Shown piece by piece: positions 25,428-34,691 of a stretch of DNA of 64,000 nucleotides. The notes below the pieces were generated by a model. It saw only the letters and a program-made list of their open reading frames with translations. It made no database searches and was not told the DNA's origin. The first letter of the stretch is position 1. Each line of letters opens with the position of its first letter. The translations under genes were made by a program, and so were the position numbers. The stretch covers positions 1 through 64,000 of the forward strand of contig JAEUIH010000020.1 of the NCBI GenBank assembly GCA_016795105.1. The letters are read 5' to 3'. This DNA is from Planctomyces sp. (GTDB lineage: Bacteria; Planctomycetota; Planctomycetia; Planctomycetales; Planctomycetaceae).

Positions 25428-25787
25428 GATCCTGACTCCTGCCCCTTCAAGTTCAACATTCGACGGAGTATTCGGACGCCTTCAATAGTGACCAACTCCG
25501 GTATTTGGTTCCGCAGATTTCATACCACCGCACACAATTACAGTCGAATTCTGATGCGGTGATGGCTGTTGATGCGGTGTTCTGGGTGTAACTCCTGTCA
25601 TGTAAATCAGTTGCGATCCGCTTGCTGAGCCTTTGAAATCAGGGCGATACCAGAGTTGGATGTAGGTCTCTGAGGGCGACAAGTGTGCTGTTTTGGCACG
25701 TTTTGGAACGGAGCCGTCGCGCAACGCGGCGATGAGCACGATGTTGGTGTGCCTTTGCTCGTTCGACATGCCGAGCTTAACTCGAAG
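25428..25787. other. Spacer with a doubtful 95-aa minus-strand frame
   Basis: A minus-strand frame at 25482-25769 would start 19 nt after the Rrf2 stop. It has no recognisable domain, no clear ribosome site and a composition unlike its neighbours (rich in Pro, Ser, His and Gln at the end). I do not call it as a gene. Confidence 0.35.
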
Positions 25788-26213
25788 CTAGGTTGATTCG
25801 GGAACTCTGCAAAGAGGTTTCATGTGACGTGGTACTCGGATGAGGTCTGCGATCGTGGTATCGCCGAAGGTCTCTTCCACGGCCTTCGCTGCATCATCGA
25901 GGCTTTTATGGAGTGGGCAGAGGCTCTTGCCATGCATTCCGAGTGGGCACTCGTGAATTCGGCGAATGGGTTCGATTGCGTTAATGACGCGGAGAACTGT
26001 CAGATTCTCGGGAGCGAACGGAAGCGTAAATCCACCTCGAAGGCCTCGCTGGGCTCGAACGAGTTTCGCCCGGCTGAGAATATGCATGACCTTTGCTAGG
26101 TAGCCGGATGGAATTTGAATTGCAGCCGCAATCTGTGTATTTGTTTTAGGCTCGCTCTGATCCGCCAGAAACACAACTGCACGCAAGGCATACTCGGCCG
26201 TCTGAGAAATCAT
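25788..26213 (-). CDS. Rrf2 family transcriptional regulator
   Basis: 141-residue winged-helix regulator: MISQTAEYALRAVVFLA, the recognition region IPSGYLAKVMHILSRAKLVRAQRGLRGGF, and the effector segment with C89 and C99 (HECPLGMHGKSLCPLH). Family members such as NsrR and IscR use three Cys to hold an Fe-S cluster. Only two lie in that segment here, and a further Cys (C135) is near the C-terminus, so cluster binding is possible but not shown. It is divergent from the U32 peptidase gene with about 100 bp between the starts, which likely contains its operator. Confidence 0.85.
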   Translation of the reverse strand: MISQTAEYALRAVVFLADQSEPKTNTQIAAAIQIPSGYLAKVMHILSRAKLVRAQRGLRGGFTLPFAPENLTVLRVINAIEPIRRIHECPLGMHGKSLCPLHKSLDDAAKAVEETFGDTTIADLIRVPRHMKPLCRVPEST

Positions 26214-26315
26214 GTTTTGCCTTGCAGGTGAAACAGATTATGGATGTGCGGGTCTTTTTGTCTACAATACCGGCCGCACTCCGCCTGGTCAATGTACTCC
26301 TTTCCGGAACACTCG

Positions 26316-27965
26316 ATGAATCATTCGCTCAAGACCGAACTTCTGATGCCTGCGGGATCGCTTGCAAAGCTGAAGGTGGCAGTACTCTATGGTGCGGACG
26401 CTGTTTATCTTGGTACTCCGGATATGAGTCTCCGCACGAAGTCAGAATTCAGTCTTGAAGAAGTTCTGGAAGGCGTACGATTTGCGCATGCGAAGGGTGT
26501 TCGGGTCTACCTGACTCTCAATTTGTTTGCTCACAATAAAGACGTTGCCAGGCTTGATACCTTTATTGACACGGTGCGGCAGGTGAACCCGGACGGGCTG
26601 ATCATTGCGGACCCTGGTGTCTTCCAGTACGTACGGCAGCGAGCACCTGAAATTCCTCTGCACGTTTCAACGCAGGCGAATGTCTGTTCGTCTCTGTCGG
26701 TGAAGTTCTGGGAGTCTCAGGGAGCAAAGCTGGTTGTGCTGGCTCGCGAAGTGTCGTTTGCAGAGTTGACTGAGATTCGAAGAGACTGCCCGGACGTGCG
26801 GCTCGAAGCCTTTGTACATGGCACCATGTGTATGACCTATTCAGGTCGCTGTCTGCTGTCGAACTTTCTAAGTGAGAGAGGTGCAAATCAGGGGAACTGT
26901 GCGAACAGCTGTCGATGGGAATATAAGGTCCATCTGCGAATGAAAGACGGAACCCGTGAGGAGCTCATCATCAATGACAGCAATCGGGAGATGTTTGAGT
27001 TTCTCCTGGAAGAAGGTGTTCGTCCGGGTGAATTCATGCCCATCGAAGAAGATGTTCGCGGATCATACATTCTGAACAGTAAGGATCTCTGCCTGCTTCC
27101 GAGGCTGGATGAGTATCTTCGGCAGGGAGTGGATTCGTTCAAGGTCGAAGGTCGTGGCAAGAGTCTATACTACGTAGCGGTGGTTGCTCGCGCCTATCGC
27201 ATGGCGATGGATGCGTGGGCTCGGGACCCTGAGAACTGGGATCCTCGACCATACATGGATGAGCTGGATCGTGTACCGTCTCGGGGGTACACGCTGGCCT
27301 TTCATGATGGCCAGTTGACGAACCTTTCGCACGGTTATGAGCACACCGGTCAGGTTTCAGATGCTGTCTTTGCAGGCTACATTTCACGCTGTGAGTCAGA
27401 TGCCGTTTTCGTTGACGTTCGAAATCGCCTCGATTCCGGTGATGTGCTTGAGTTCGTTACTCCGGGATCACTGGATGTGATCCGTTTGCGACTCTATGAA
27501 TTTGAACTCGAAGGACGGAGCGAGCACCAGGAAACAGTTCATCCGGGGCAGGGCAGGCTCCTGAAGATCCGGTATGCCCAGTTTGAGCAGGAAGATCAGT
27601 CGACACTTCGAGGCCGTCTTCCTGAGCTGACAGTGATTCGGAAGGAGAAGCCACTCACAGAAACTGAAGCTGCTCGAGTCCGTCTGGATGAAGAGGCTCG
27701 ACGGCTGGAGCTGGCGAGTGGCTGCAGCAATGTGTCTCGTGATCTGTCTCGATATCAGTTGTATCAACTTGGTCTTCAGGATGCTCGTCAAAGAGAAGAC
27801 GAGCATGCGGAGCCAAAGTTTGTCCGTTCGGGTCACTCGGGCTGTTGTGCGCGTGGCTGCAACGGTTGTCTGATTTTCTGGAATGATCCCGCGTACGCAA
27901 AAGGACGCGAGCTCATGAAGCATAAAAAGATGGGCGAGAAATTGTCCTCCGCCGAACGAAAGTAG
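26316..27965 (+). CDS. Peptidase U32 family protein
   Basis: U32 proteins include collagenase-like proteins and the YegQ/TrhP/RlhA group that hydroxylate tRNA or rRNA. ELLMPAGSLAKLKVAVLYGADAVYLG starts the barrel; HVSTQANVCSS, EAFVHGTMCMTYSGRCLLSNFLSERGANQGNCANSCRWEY holds the conserved Cys set, and KVEGRGKSLYYVAVVARAYR follows. The C-terminal CCARGCNGCLIFWND adds a second Cys cluster. Length 549 aa from the ATG at 26316; the frame is open further up but ATG at 26316 matches the family start. An RNA-hydroxylase role is inferred from the family only. Confidence 0.85.
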   Translation: MNHSLKTELLMPAGSLAKLKVAVLYGADAVYLGTPDMSLRTKSEFSLEEVLEGVRFAHAKGVRVYLTLNLFAHNKDVARLDTFIDTVRQVNPDGLIIADPGVFQYVRQRAPEIPLHVSTQANVCSSLSVKFWESQGAKLVVLAREVSFAELTEIRRDCPDVRLEAFVHGTMCMTYSGRCLLSNFLSERGANQGNCANSCRWEYKVHLRMKDGTREELIINDSNREMFEFLLEEGVRPGEFMPIEEDVRGSYILNSKDLCLLPRLDEYLRQGVDSFKVEGRGKSLYYVAVVARAYRMAMDAWARDPENWDPRPYMDELDRVPSRGYTLAFHDGQLTNLSHGYEHTGQVSDAVFAGYISRCESDAVFVDVRNRLDSGDVLEFVTPGSLDVIRLRLYEFELEGRSEHQETVHPGQGRLLKIRYAQFEQEDQSTLRGRLPELTVIRKEKPLTETEAARVRLDEEARRLELASGCSNVSRDLSRYQLYQLGLQDARQREDEHAEPKFVRSGHSGCCARGCNGCLIFWNDPAYAKGRELMKHKKMGEKLSSAERK

Positions 27966-28043
27966 CAGGCAGACTCCGTCTGCCGTCCGCATCAGCGATT
28001 CTCGCATAGTAGGCATCACAATAGTAGCCGCCACAATAGTCGT

Positions 28044-28062
28044 CATCACGCTCCGCGTGATG
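28044..28062. repeat. CATCACGC palindrome, copy 2
   Basis: A perfect 8-bp stem CATCACGC/GCGTGATG around TCC. It is the same family as the dyad at 1145-1164. A GGGCAGGAATGCCC element lies 86 bp downstream. Short 'cacaatagt' duplications stand just to the left (near 28010-28040). Confidence 0.65.
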
Positions 28063-28147
28063 ATGCGAACCCAGGCGACGCCTGCGCACGCTGCATGCAA
28101 TCCAGCCAGCCTGACGACGTGTATCAGGGGCGGAGCAGGGTGTGCTC

Positions 28148-28173
28148 GGGCAGGAATGCCCAAGCTACATTTG
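28148..28173. repeat. Solitary GGGCAGGAATGCCC REP-like element
   Basis: A copy of the 31-bp array unit (hairpin, then caagctacatttggtgg). It lies 7 bp beyond the stop codon of the minus-strand DUF1501 gene, the same position relative to a gene end as the copy at 6541. Confidence 0.75.
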
Positions 28174-28179
28174 GTGGAT

Positions 28180-29406
28180 TCAATACAGCGAAGAGATGAC
28201 GGTTCCATGATCGCTGGCGGGGGCGATGGCGCCAAATTCGGTGTGGAATTCGTGGGCCGGATCGATGCCAAGGGCTTTCAGCAAAGTTGCGAACAGATCC
28301 GGAACGGTGACTTCTCCGTCTACGATCTCAAGACCGGTTTCATTGGTCTGGCCCACAATCTGGCCTCCGCGAATACCTCCTCCACCCAGTACAATGGGAG
28401 TTGTCCTGGGGAAGTGATCTCGACCATTGTTACCGTTAATTTGAGGTGTTCTGCCGAATTCACCCATCCAGATTACGACGGTTTCGTTCCAGAGCCCGCT
28501 GGCTGTCAGATCATCGATCAGCGTTGACCATGGTCCATCGATTTCACCGCTGAGGCGGGCAACGTTATTAAAGTTGTCGTCGTGCGTGTCCCAGCCATCA
28601 TGATTGATTTCCACAAACTTCACACCGGATTCCAGCAGACGCTTTGCCAGAAGGCATCGCTGGCCGAACTGACTTTCTCCGTACCGTTGTCGATCGGTAT
28701 CCGAGGCCCCATTCAGGTCGATGGCTTTCACAAATGAAGTCGTCAGCATTCGCTCAACTCGCTGGAGAGATGCTCTGCGACGATCCAGTCCGGAGTCAAA
28801 GTGATCTTTATCAAACTTCTGATCGAACAGATCCAGGGTTCGCAGGTTTTCCCTTTGCTTTCGAAGACTTGAGATCAGCTGGACTGCAGTTGCGGGATCT
28901 TCAACCGCGAACGGTGCATGATCGGGGCCCATGTAGGCCGGTCCAAGTCCTCGAGCTCCGACTGATACGAACAACGGGAAATCACTCACAGGATTCTCGT
29001 GAGAGATAATTGAACCGAGTGTTGGGCGCGGAAACGCCTGCACGAACGGATATCCAGTATGCAGGAAGTGACTGCCGCGATCATGGTCTCCTTCCGGGGA
29101 ATTCAGTCCACGGATCACGCTGAGCTGTTCAAAGCGTTTCGCGATCTCCGGCAAGCCGGACGCGATACTTAATCCAGGCACGGCAGTCTGGATGGCCGTC
29201 ACTGGACCGCCGGTTGCAGTACCCGGTTTTGGGTCGAACGTGTCCAGTTGGCTGGGGCCTCCTCCCATCCACAACACAAGGCAGCGTTTTGTGGACTTCT
29301 GCGATTCCTGAGCAAACACGTGGTCCATTTGATGCAGGGCGGCGAAAGAAAACAGGCCACCCAGAGATCGGCGAACAAAGTTTCGGCGAGTGCAGTTCAG
29401 TCGCAT
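28180..29406 (-). CDS. DUF1501 family exported protein (Tat signal)
   Basis: 408 residues, the shorter DUF1501 type. A twin-arginine signal (RRNFVRRSLGG) starts it. The core carries CLVLWMGGGPSQLDTFDPKPG, LSVIRGLNSPEGDHDRGSHFLHTGY, VKFVEINHDGWDTHDDNF, VVIWMGEFGRTP, GRDHFPRTTPIVLGGGGIRGG and VPDLFATLLKALGI, where conserved Asp/His residues would bind metal. It follows the DUF1549/DUF1553 gene by 37 nt on the same strand. The Tat signal suggests export folded, possibly with cofactor. Confidence 0.9.
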   Translation of the reverse strand: MRLNCTRRNFVRRSLGGLFSFAALHQMDHVFAQESQKSTKRCLVLWMGGGPSQLDTFDPKPGTATGGPVTAIQTAVPGLSIASGLPEIAKRFEQLSVIRGLNSPEGDHDRGSHFLHTGYPFVQAFPRPTLGSIISHENPVSDFPLFVSVGARGLGPAYMGPDHAPFAVEDPATAVQLISSLRKQRENLRTLDLFDQKFDKDHFDSGLDRRRASLQRVERMLTTSFVKAIDLNGASDTDRQRYGESQFGQRCLLAKRLLESGVKFVEINHDGWDTHDDNFNNVARLSGEIDGPWSTLIDDLTASGLWNETVVIWMGEFGRTPQINGNNGRDHFPRTTPIVLGGGGIRGGQIVGQTNETGLEIVDGEVTVPDLFATLLKALGIDPAHEFHTEFGAIAPASDHGTVISSLY

Positions 29407-29443
29407 GGATTTCTCCCGGAGCGTGCGTCGCTCATATCAGAAG

Positions 29444-30841
29444 TCAGTGGTTGAACACAAATTCGCTGGAGTGGAGCAGAACAAACGTGATCGTTCGAGG
29501 TGAACTATCCTTAAGGAACTGCAGTTCTTCAGGTGTGGGTTGTCGACAGAGAATCTTCTGGAATAACTCCTTCACGTCGCTGGATGGTGGAGCCACCTTC
29601 TGATCGAGGTGAGACATCAATCCCTGTACCGTCTCCCGATAATCCCATGAGGCGCTGAAATCTCCATTCAGTGAATTGCCGTAGAAATTCTCAATGAATG
29701 TTCGCCTTTCATCTGTTTCCGGTTTTCTGCCGAGGGCCGTGCATTCTGAGGCATAGAGGTGTTCCGGAGGTAGTGGCTTGATGGCACGAACCATAAAGTA
29801 CTTATGCTGTTCTTCAGCAGCCGAAGCTCCCGATGAGTTTCTCTGATACGCTTCCGAGAGGCAGACGAGCTTGAGCATATGTCGGACGTTGAACCCGGAT
29901 CGCTTTGCTTCATCTGTCATCCACTCCAGCAATTCAGGAACAGCCGGTGGGTTGTCGCGACTGATGTCGTCAACGGGATGCACGATTCCTCGCCCCATCA
30001 GGTGATACCAGATGCGATTCGCGAAGTTTCTCGCAAAGGGTCGGCTTTTGACAAGAAACAATGAGAACTCCTGACGCCATTGAGATGTGCGAGGTTCTGC
30101 GCCGCTCAGAAATCTCGGACGCTCGTCCGGCGATGCTTCAGAAATCGTATCGACAAGACGAACATTGCCGCTGGAGACATCCTGACGATCAATTCCGTCG
30201 AAGAACTTGTTCATCCGGACGAAGTCGTCCTGCTTCCATCGGTCGAAGGGATGATCATGACAGCGTGCACAGTCGAGGCGAATGCCGAGAAATGATCTTG
30301 AGATCTTCACAACGGGTTCGTCGAGATGCTGAAGGAGAAAATTGACTGGGCCGTCAAATGCCGATTCTCCGGTCGCTGATATCATTGAATGCACGATCTC
30401 GTCATATGGACGCCCATCCTGAATTCGAGCTTCGAGCCATTGCTTCAGCAGGTCCCGATCGGAAGCATTGTTGTCAATATAGCCATACCACTGGGTTACC
30501 CAAAGTTCTGACCAGCTTGAAGAGAATTCGTCGCTGGCCAGAATCCTGTCCACGAGTGCCTCGCGGTTTGGATTTTCGAGAAACTCATTTCTTTCGGAGA
30601 GCGTCGGTATACGACCTGTGAGGTCCAGCGTGACCCGCCGCAGGAACAGCTCATCGGAGCATCGAGATGCTGGCTGAAGCGATTTTTCTCTGGCGACGTT
30701 GGTCAGGATTCGATCGATCTCCGCCGATCCGTGTACCTCAGCTATTTCGTCCGCTGCAGCCGTCGGCCACATGCCTGATGCGGCCAAACCTGTAGCAATC
30801 AGGATGGTCGCTACTACTGATCTCAACTGAATTCGAGACAT
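29444..30841 (-). CDS. DUF1549/DUF1553 exported protein without PSCyt1
   Basis: A 465-residue relative of the PSCyt proteins: signal peptide (1-30), DUF1549 with LFLRRVTLDLTGRIPTLSE and the CxxCH motif RLDCARCHDHPFDRW. DUF1553 follows (FANRIWYHLMGRGIVHPVDDISRDNPPAVPELLEWM and a final LLHSSEFVFNH). Unlike the proteins at 7953 and 51125 it lacks the N-terminal PSCyt1 haem domain. It is probably co-transcribed with the DUF1501 gene downstream. Confidence 0.88.
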   Translation of the reverse strand: MSRIQLRSVVATILIATGLAASGMWPTAAADEIAEVHGSAEIDRILTNVAREKSLQPASRCSDELFLRRVTLDLTGRIPTLSERNEFLENPNREALVDRILASDEFSSSWSELWVTQWYGYIDNNASDRDLLKQWLEARIQDGRPYDEIVHSMISATGESAFDGPVNFLLQHLDEPVVKISRSFLGIRLDCARCHDHPFDRWKQDDFVRMNKFFDGIDRQDVSSGNVRLVDTISEASPDERPRFLSGAEPRTSQWRQEFSLFLVKSRPFARNFANRIWYHLMGRGIVHPVDDISRDNPPAVPELLEWMTDEAKRSGFNVRHMLKLVCLSEAYQRNSSGASAAEEQHKYFMVRAIKPLPPEHLYASECTALGRKPETDERRTFIENFYGNSLNGDFSASWDYRETVQGLMSHLDQKVAPPSSDVKELFQKILCRQPTPEELQFLKDSSPRTITFVLLHSSEFVFNH

Positions 30842-30930
30842 CGTTGATCAGTCCTCGGGATCGACGGGAATTCACCTGGTGATGCGCTTCAGTGACACTC
30901 GGTGTTGGGATGTGCTGATAGCCGTTCGAT

Positions 30931-33762
30931 TCAGAAGTCGCTGCTGCCGAGTTCTTTTTCAATCTCTGCAGAGTCGTTCAGAATTTCAGTAACAACTTCA
31001 CCGGCCCAGTCGCGAAGTACCAGGCCATCCGGAGTTTCTTCGAAGTGGTTTTCAATCCACATTGCAAGTCCGTCAACATCGGGTCGTTCCGCAGCTGACT
31101 GAACAACATTTTCCAGCAACAGTTTCCCAATCAGGGTTTGCATAGCGGACTTCAATTCGGCGTCTTCAACCTGTGCGGCGAATTCATCGACAATTCGGCC
31201 ACGACGACGAACCTCTCGAAACTGGCGGAAGAACTCTTCCAGACGCGAGCTTAATTCTTCGGTGGAGTCGACCGTGATTTCGTACATTCCGGATTCATTC
31301 TGCGTCACGATCTGCGACAGCCATTCGCGAGCTGCCTCAGCTGCCTGCACGGGAACGTAGTCCATCTGTCGAATCACCGAAAACAAGGCCAGTTCACTGC
31401 TTAGAAAGTCTTTCATTCTTTGATGGAGCTCATCAGAGAGTTCGATTCGCTCAGCCATGCGAGCGATCGGTGCGGAGAGCGAATCTCGGTAACTCCAGAC
31501 GAGATGAAATCGATCCATCTGTGATTTGATCTCTTTGTATTGGTCTGAATCCAGATTCAGCTTCAGCCCTTCGGCGGTGTCTGAAGTGGCCTCTTCGAGA
31601 TTTCCGAAGACTCCGTCCAGAGCCTGATCAATGTCAGTCGATTCATCATAAAACTGGTAGAACGCAATGTACCTTGCAAACTCGGAGTTCCTTAGTGTTG
31701 CGGCGAACGTCTCGTGCTCAGGGTTAGTGGCATGAATGTCGGCAGACCACGCGGCAAGCTCCTTCTGGAAGCGACTTAATGGCCCATGAAGTCGATTCAG
31801 AAACGCAAGCTTCTTTTCAACTTCACCTCGACGAGTCGGCCGAATGACGTAGCTCCCCGAGCGAGTTCTAACCAGGAGTTCACCAAGCTGTTCTTCCAGC
31901 TGCTCTGTACCTGGGTGCAGACGCGTTCTGAGTTCAGAGTGATAAACGAATGCGGGAGCACCATCATGCTGAAGAAATCGCTTCAGGATTGGTGAGACCG
32001 GGGGGCGATCAACGAGTTTCTCTGAGACTTCGCGAAACACTTTCGCCATTTCCTCGATGTCAAGTTCCGCGGTTCGAACCGATTGGACATATTCCGTCAG
32101 GTCGTTACGCAAATCTTCTTTCAGAACCCATTTCGGCTGATCCGTTGTTTCATCGATTTGGTCAAAGTATTTCGTCGCAAACTGCTGCCAAAGTGTCACT
32201 GGGTCAGCATCACTGGTTGCCTGCTGTGCGGCTGTCGCAGCACGATCAGCCATCACGATTCTGCCTGTCGGAGTTTGAATCAGCGCGACAAATTTTCTGA
32301 GCGACTCGTTGTCTTCCACGACGATTCGCTGTGCGATGTCCCTGAGTTGAGTGTCGTCGGGGAAATCGAGCGATTCCTGGTCAGGTCTAATTGTGGGTGA
32401 ATCCTCAGGTTCATCAGCCGTCTGTTCCGAGTCAGATTCAATATCCGTCACAGACTGAGTTGGAGTCTCCTGACGAGCGTCAGGTGAAGCCCAGGTCAAT
32501 TGGACGGAGCCGATTCCGGCAAAAACAACAAGCAGTCCAATCCACAAACACTTGCGCATAAAGGTATCTCCTGAAGATTCGCCGGAAACGAGTCTACGGA
32601 CTCGCTGAAAGAGAGGGCCGCCAGTCACTGACAGCGCCAGATACGGAACTTTATGACTCGATTCAGAAGCACACAGGAGCGCGCACGCAAGTGCGGAGAT
32701 TCTCAGAGGAGACTCAGCCGCCATTCTTGCGTCACATGCCCACTCGGCGGATTCATCAAACCGTCGGGCAGAGTACCATGCAAGAGGATTGAACCAGTGA
32801 AGTGCCACAATGACTCGTGCGGCACATGCCTTCCACAGATCTCCACGCCGTAGATGACAGAGTTCATGATGAAGCACCGCCAGTCGTTCATCTTCAGTCA
32901 GTCTGTTCCAGAGTCGAACCGGAACGATGACTCGGTGTCCTCGCGGCGTCCAGCACAGGAATGGTCCCATCACAGGGTGTACTTCCAGTTGTACAGAATG
33001 AGTAAGTCCCAGCTCAAGGCAGAGCTGCTGAAACTCGCGAGTCCATTTCGGTCGAGCTGGTCGACTGCTTCGCAGCGCACGCTGCAGCAGCACAAAATTG
33101 AGTGTCAGAATTCCGATCACTGCCAGTGCACCAGCAGTCCAGACCATGCCTGCAATCACGGTCCAGTTGAAGGTCGTGGATGGATACTGTGATCGCAATG
33201 GTTGTGTCTTTGGCAGGGCAGCCCCAGGTGGACTGATGGTCAATGCGGCAGCCGGCAGCTGGTGACTCTCATTCATACCCGCACCGCTCTTCGCAAAGGA
33301 TCGATGTCCGAGACTCTGATCAGCAAGCACGTGTTGTTCGGAGTCAAACGATGTTGTCGAAGCCGAATTCAGTTCGAAACGCTGACCGCCCAACTGGCGA
33401 GCATCCGACTGGTGAGCACCCAGAGTATCTTCGTTGCTGCTCAGTACATCAGACATTGTATTCTGAGAGAACAACGTATACGGCGAGAATTCCTGAGCTC
33501 GTTCATCGCCGGACTTTGGTGGCAGATGGACAGTTGAGTTCGATCCGTCAAGGGACCACCATGCGGGCAGTGTGACCTGTAGAGATGGAGGAAAGGACAT
33601 GATTCCCTGAGCCAGCACCAGGCCCCAGACGGCCCGATGCCAGCGAGCATCTGCGGGTGCACGCCATCGAAGCAGGAGAACCGCAAAACTGCCAGTGACA
33701 ACAATCAACAGGCTGGCACGAGTCATCAAAAGGGGCCAGCTCTGAGTCAATGCATCGTTCAT
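30931..33762 (-). CDS. BlaR1/M56-type membrane metallopeptidase sensor
   Basis: Sensor-protease of the BlaR1/MecR1 type. N-terminal TM segments are followed by the M56 domain (about 230-370) with the zinc motif HHELCHLRRGD (HExxH). A further TM lies near residues 400-415 (CLWIGLLVVFAGIGSV). The C-terminal 520 residues are a highly charged, helical region (QYKEIKSQMDRF, ELSDELHQRMKDFLSSELALF) instead of a penicillin-binding domain, so the signal is unlikely to be a beta-lactam. The gene overlaps blaI by ATGA and is coupled to it. BlaR-type proteases inactivate the partner repressor after activation. Confidence 0.82.
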   Translation of the reverse strand: MNDALTQSWPLLMTRASLLIVVTGSFAVLLLRWRAPADARWHRAVWGLVLAQGIMSFPPSLQVTLPAWWSLDGSNSTVHLPPKSGDERAQEFSPYTLFSQNTMSDVLSSNEDTLGAHQSDARQLGGQRFELNSASTTSFDSEQHVLADQSLGHRSFAKSGAGMNESHQLPAAALTISPPGAALPKTQPLRSQYPSTTFNWTVIAGMVWTAGALAVIGILTLNFVLLQRALRSSRPARPKWTREFQQLCLELGLTHSVQLEVHPVMGPFLCWTPRGHRVIVPVRLWNRLTEDERLAVLHHELCHLRRGDLWKACAARVIVALHWFNPLAWYSARRFDESAEWACDARMAAESPLRISALACALLCASESSHKVPYLALSVTGGPLFQRVRRLVSGESSGDTFMRKCLWIGLLVVFAGIGSVQLTWASPDARQETPTQSVTDIESDSEQTADEPEDSPTIRPDQESLDFPDDTQLRDIAQRIVVEDNESLRKFVALIQTPTGRIVMADRAATAAQQATSDADPVTLWQQFATKYFDQIDETTDQPKWVLKEDLRNDLTEYVQSVRTAELDIEEMAKVFREVSEKLVDRPPVSPILKRFLQHDGAPAFVYHSELRTRLHPGTEQLEEQLGELLVRTRSGSYVIRPTRRGEVEKKLAFLNRLHGPLSRFQKELAAWSADIHATNPEHETFAATLRNSEFARYIAFYQFYDESTDIDQALDGVFGNLEEATSDTAEGLKLNLDSDQYKEIKSQMDRFHLVWSYRDSLSAPIARMAERIELSDELHQRMKDFLSSELALFSVIRQMDYVPVQAAEAAREWLSQIVTQNESGMYEITVDSTEELSSRLEEFFRQFREVRRRGRIVDEFAAQVEDAELKSAMQTLIGKLLLENVVQSAAERPDVDGLAMWIENHFEETPDGLVLRDWAGEVVTEILNDSAEIEKELGSSDF

Positions 33763-34163
33763 CGCTGTCCTCCGGTACTGGACCTGCGTCGCTGTTCTGC
33801 GTCGCGGATGAGTTTTCTCAGTTCTGCAAGTTCATCGGCCGTAAGATCGGCACCCTGAACGAGATGAGCAACCAGAGGTACCACAGACCCCTGTGTTACC
33901 TTCTCGACGAAGTGATCAAGCTGTGTTTCTCGGACCGAATCCGGTTCGATGACGGCTGCATAATGAGTTGGCTGTTTGCCGACTTTGGCTTTTTCGACCC
34001 AGCCTTTATCCACAAGTCGATTGAGACGCGTCTGGATCGTTGTGTAACCCACATCCCGACCGATCTTCTCGTGTACTTCCGACAGCGACAGTGAGCCGTG
34101 CTCCCACAGCAGCGACAACAGCTCAAGTTCGCCCTCCGTCGGATTACCCCGCACCAGACTCAT
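33759..34163 (-). CDS. BlaI/MecI/CopY family repressor
   Basis: 134-residue winged-helix repressor: NPTEGELELLSLLWEHGSLSLSEVHEKIG, then GYTTIQTRLNRLVDKGWVEKAK as recognition helix and wing, and a dimerisation tail ending ELAELRKLIRDAEQRRRSS. The start at 34163 is fixed by GGAGGAG; the frame is open further upstream. It overlaps the M56 sensor gene by 4 bp. Two dyads at its own promoter suggest autorepression, relieved by the sensor protease. Confidence 0.88.
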   Translation of the reverse strand: MSLVRGNPTEGELELLSLLWEHGSLSLSEVHEKIGRDVGYTTIQTRLNRLVDKGWVEKAKVGKQPTHYAAVIEPDSVRETQLDHFVEKVTQGSVVPLVAHLVQGADLTADELAELRKLIRDAEQRRRSSTGGQR

Positions 34164-34201
34164 ACTCTGCACTCCTCCCCGAAGTCTCCCTCCGGCCAAT
34201 T

Positions 34202-34245
34202 CACGACACACGTCATATTTTGTACGACACGCGTCATAAAGTCAA
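34202..34245 (-). promoter_or_regulatory. blaI promoter with two phased operator dyads
   Basis: On the minus strand TTGACT (34240-34245) and CAAAAT (34217-34222) form a -35/-10 pair with a 17-bp spacer. Two 16-bp dyads, TACGACACGCGTCATA (34223-34238, inside the spacer) and CACGACACACGTCATA (34202-34217, just after the -10), share GACRCGYGTC-like symmetry. Their starts are 21 bp apart, two helical turns. This is what a BlaI-type dimer pair would need to shut the promoter. Confidence 0.7.
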
Positions 34246-34691
34246 TACGGGATTTTTCCAAAACCCGAAACTCCCGGTCTTCCTATTATTGTTGCCAGGC
34301 ATTCGGCTTTGAGTTGCTCAACATCCGTCATTGGACCGCTGCAGATCTGGTGGGGTGATGGATTGTTGTGTGCGGGCTCCATCTTCTCGGGATTCAGCGA
34401 GAAATCGATCGGCTTCGGAATTCGTTGTGTTCTGCAGCATCGAGTTAAAGTCTGGTCGTCAAATGTCACTCTGATGAAGCGGGTACGATGATCGGAGTTG
34501 AGTGGTTTGATATGTCAACAAAATACCCGGATTGCCAAAAAGGTCCGTGGCACCTTTAGTGAGAGGTGGGGACCTTGAGTGGGTGTTTGGTTGCATATGG
34601 AGTACAGGTGCGTAATATGTGCACAGGACTGGTCTCCGATTGATTGGGTAGGTGCGGTTAATGCATGCGCACCGGCAATGAGGAGGCTGTT
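34246..34691. other. Spacer with a REP-like element
   Basis: Lies between the divergent blaI promoter and the small membrane protein gene. Apart from the REP-like element at 34537-34578, nothing recognisable was found. Ribosome site AGGAGG at 34681 belongs to the next gene. Confidence 0.45.
34537..34578 (+). repeat. RAYT-type REP-like element, copy 1
   Basis: AAAGGT-CCGTGGC-ACCTTT dyad followed by a G-rich arm (agtgagaggtggggacctt). The second half, GGTCCGTGGCACCTTT, matches GGTTCCTGACACCTTT at 50860-50875 at 13 of 16 positions, and both are followed by a comparable G-rich stretch. See the copies at 50856 and 55845. Confidence 0.6.

Noticed and set aside
25482-25769. 95-aa frame behind the Rrf2 gene
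   Set aside because: No domain, no ribosome site, and a composition unlike neighbouring proteins; left as a doubtful frame within the spacer entry.
30931-34163. Beta-lactam resistance regulators (BlaR1-BlaI)
   Set aside because: The sensor has the M56 protease but no penicillin-binding domain and no beta-lactamase gene is nearby, so only the family names are used.
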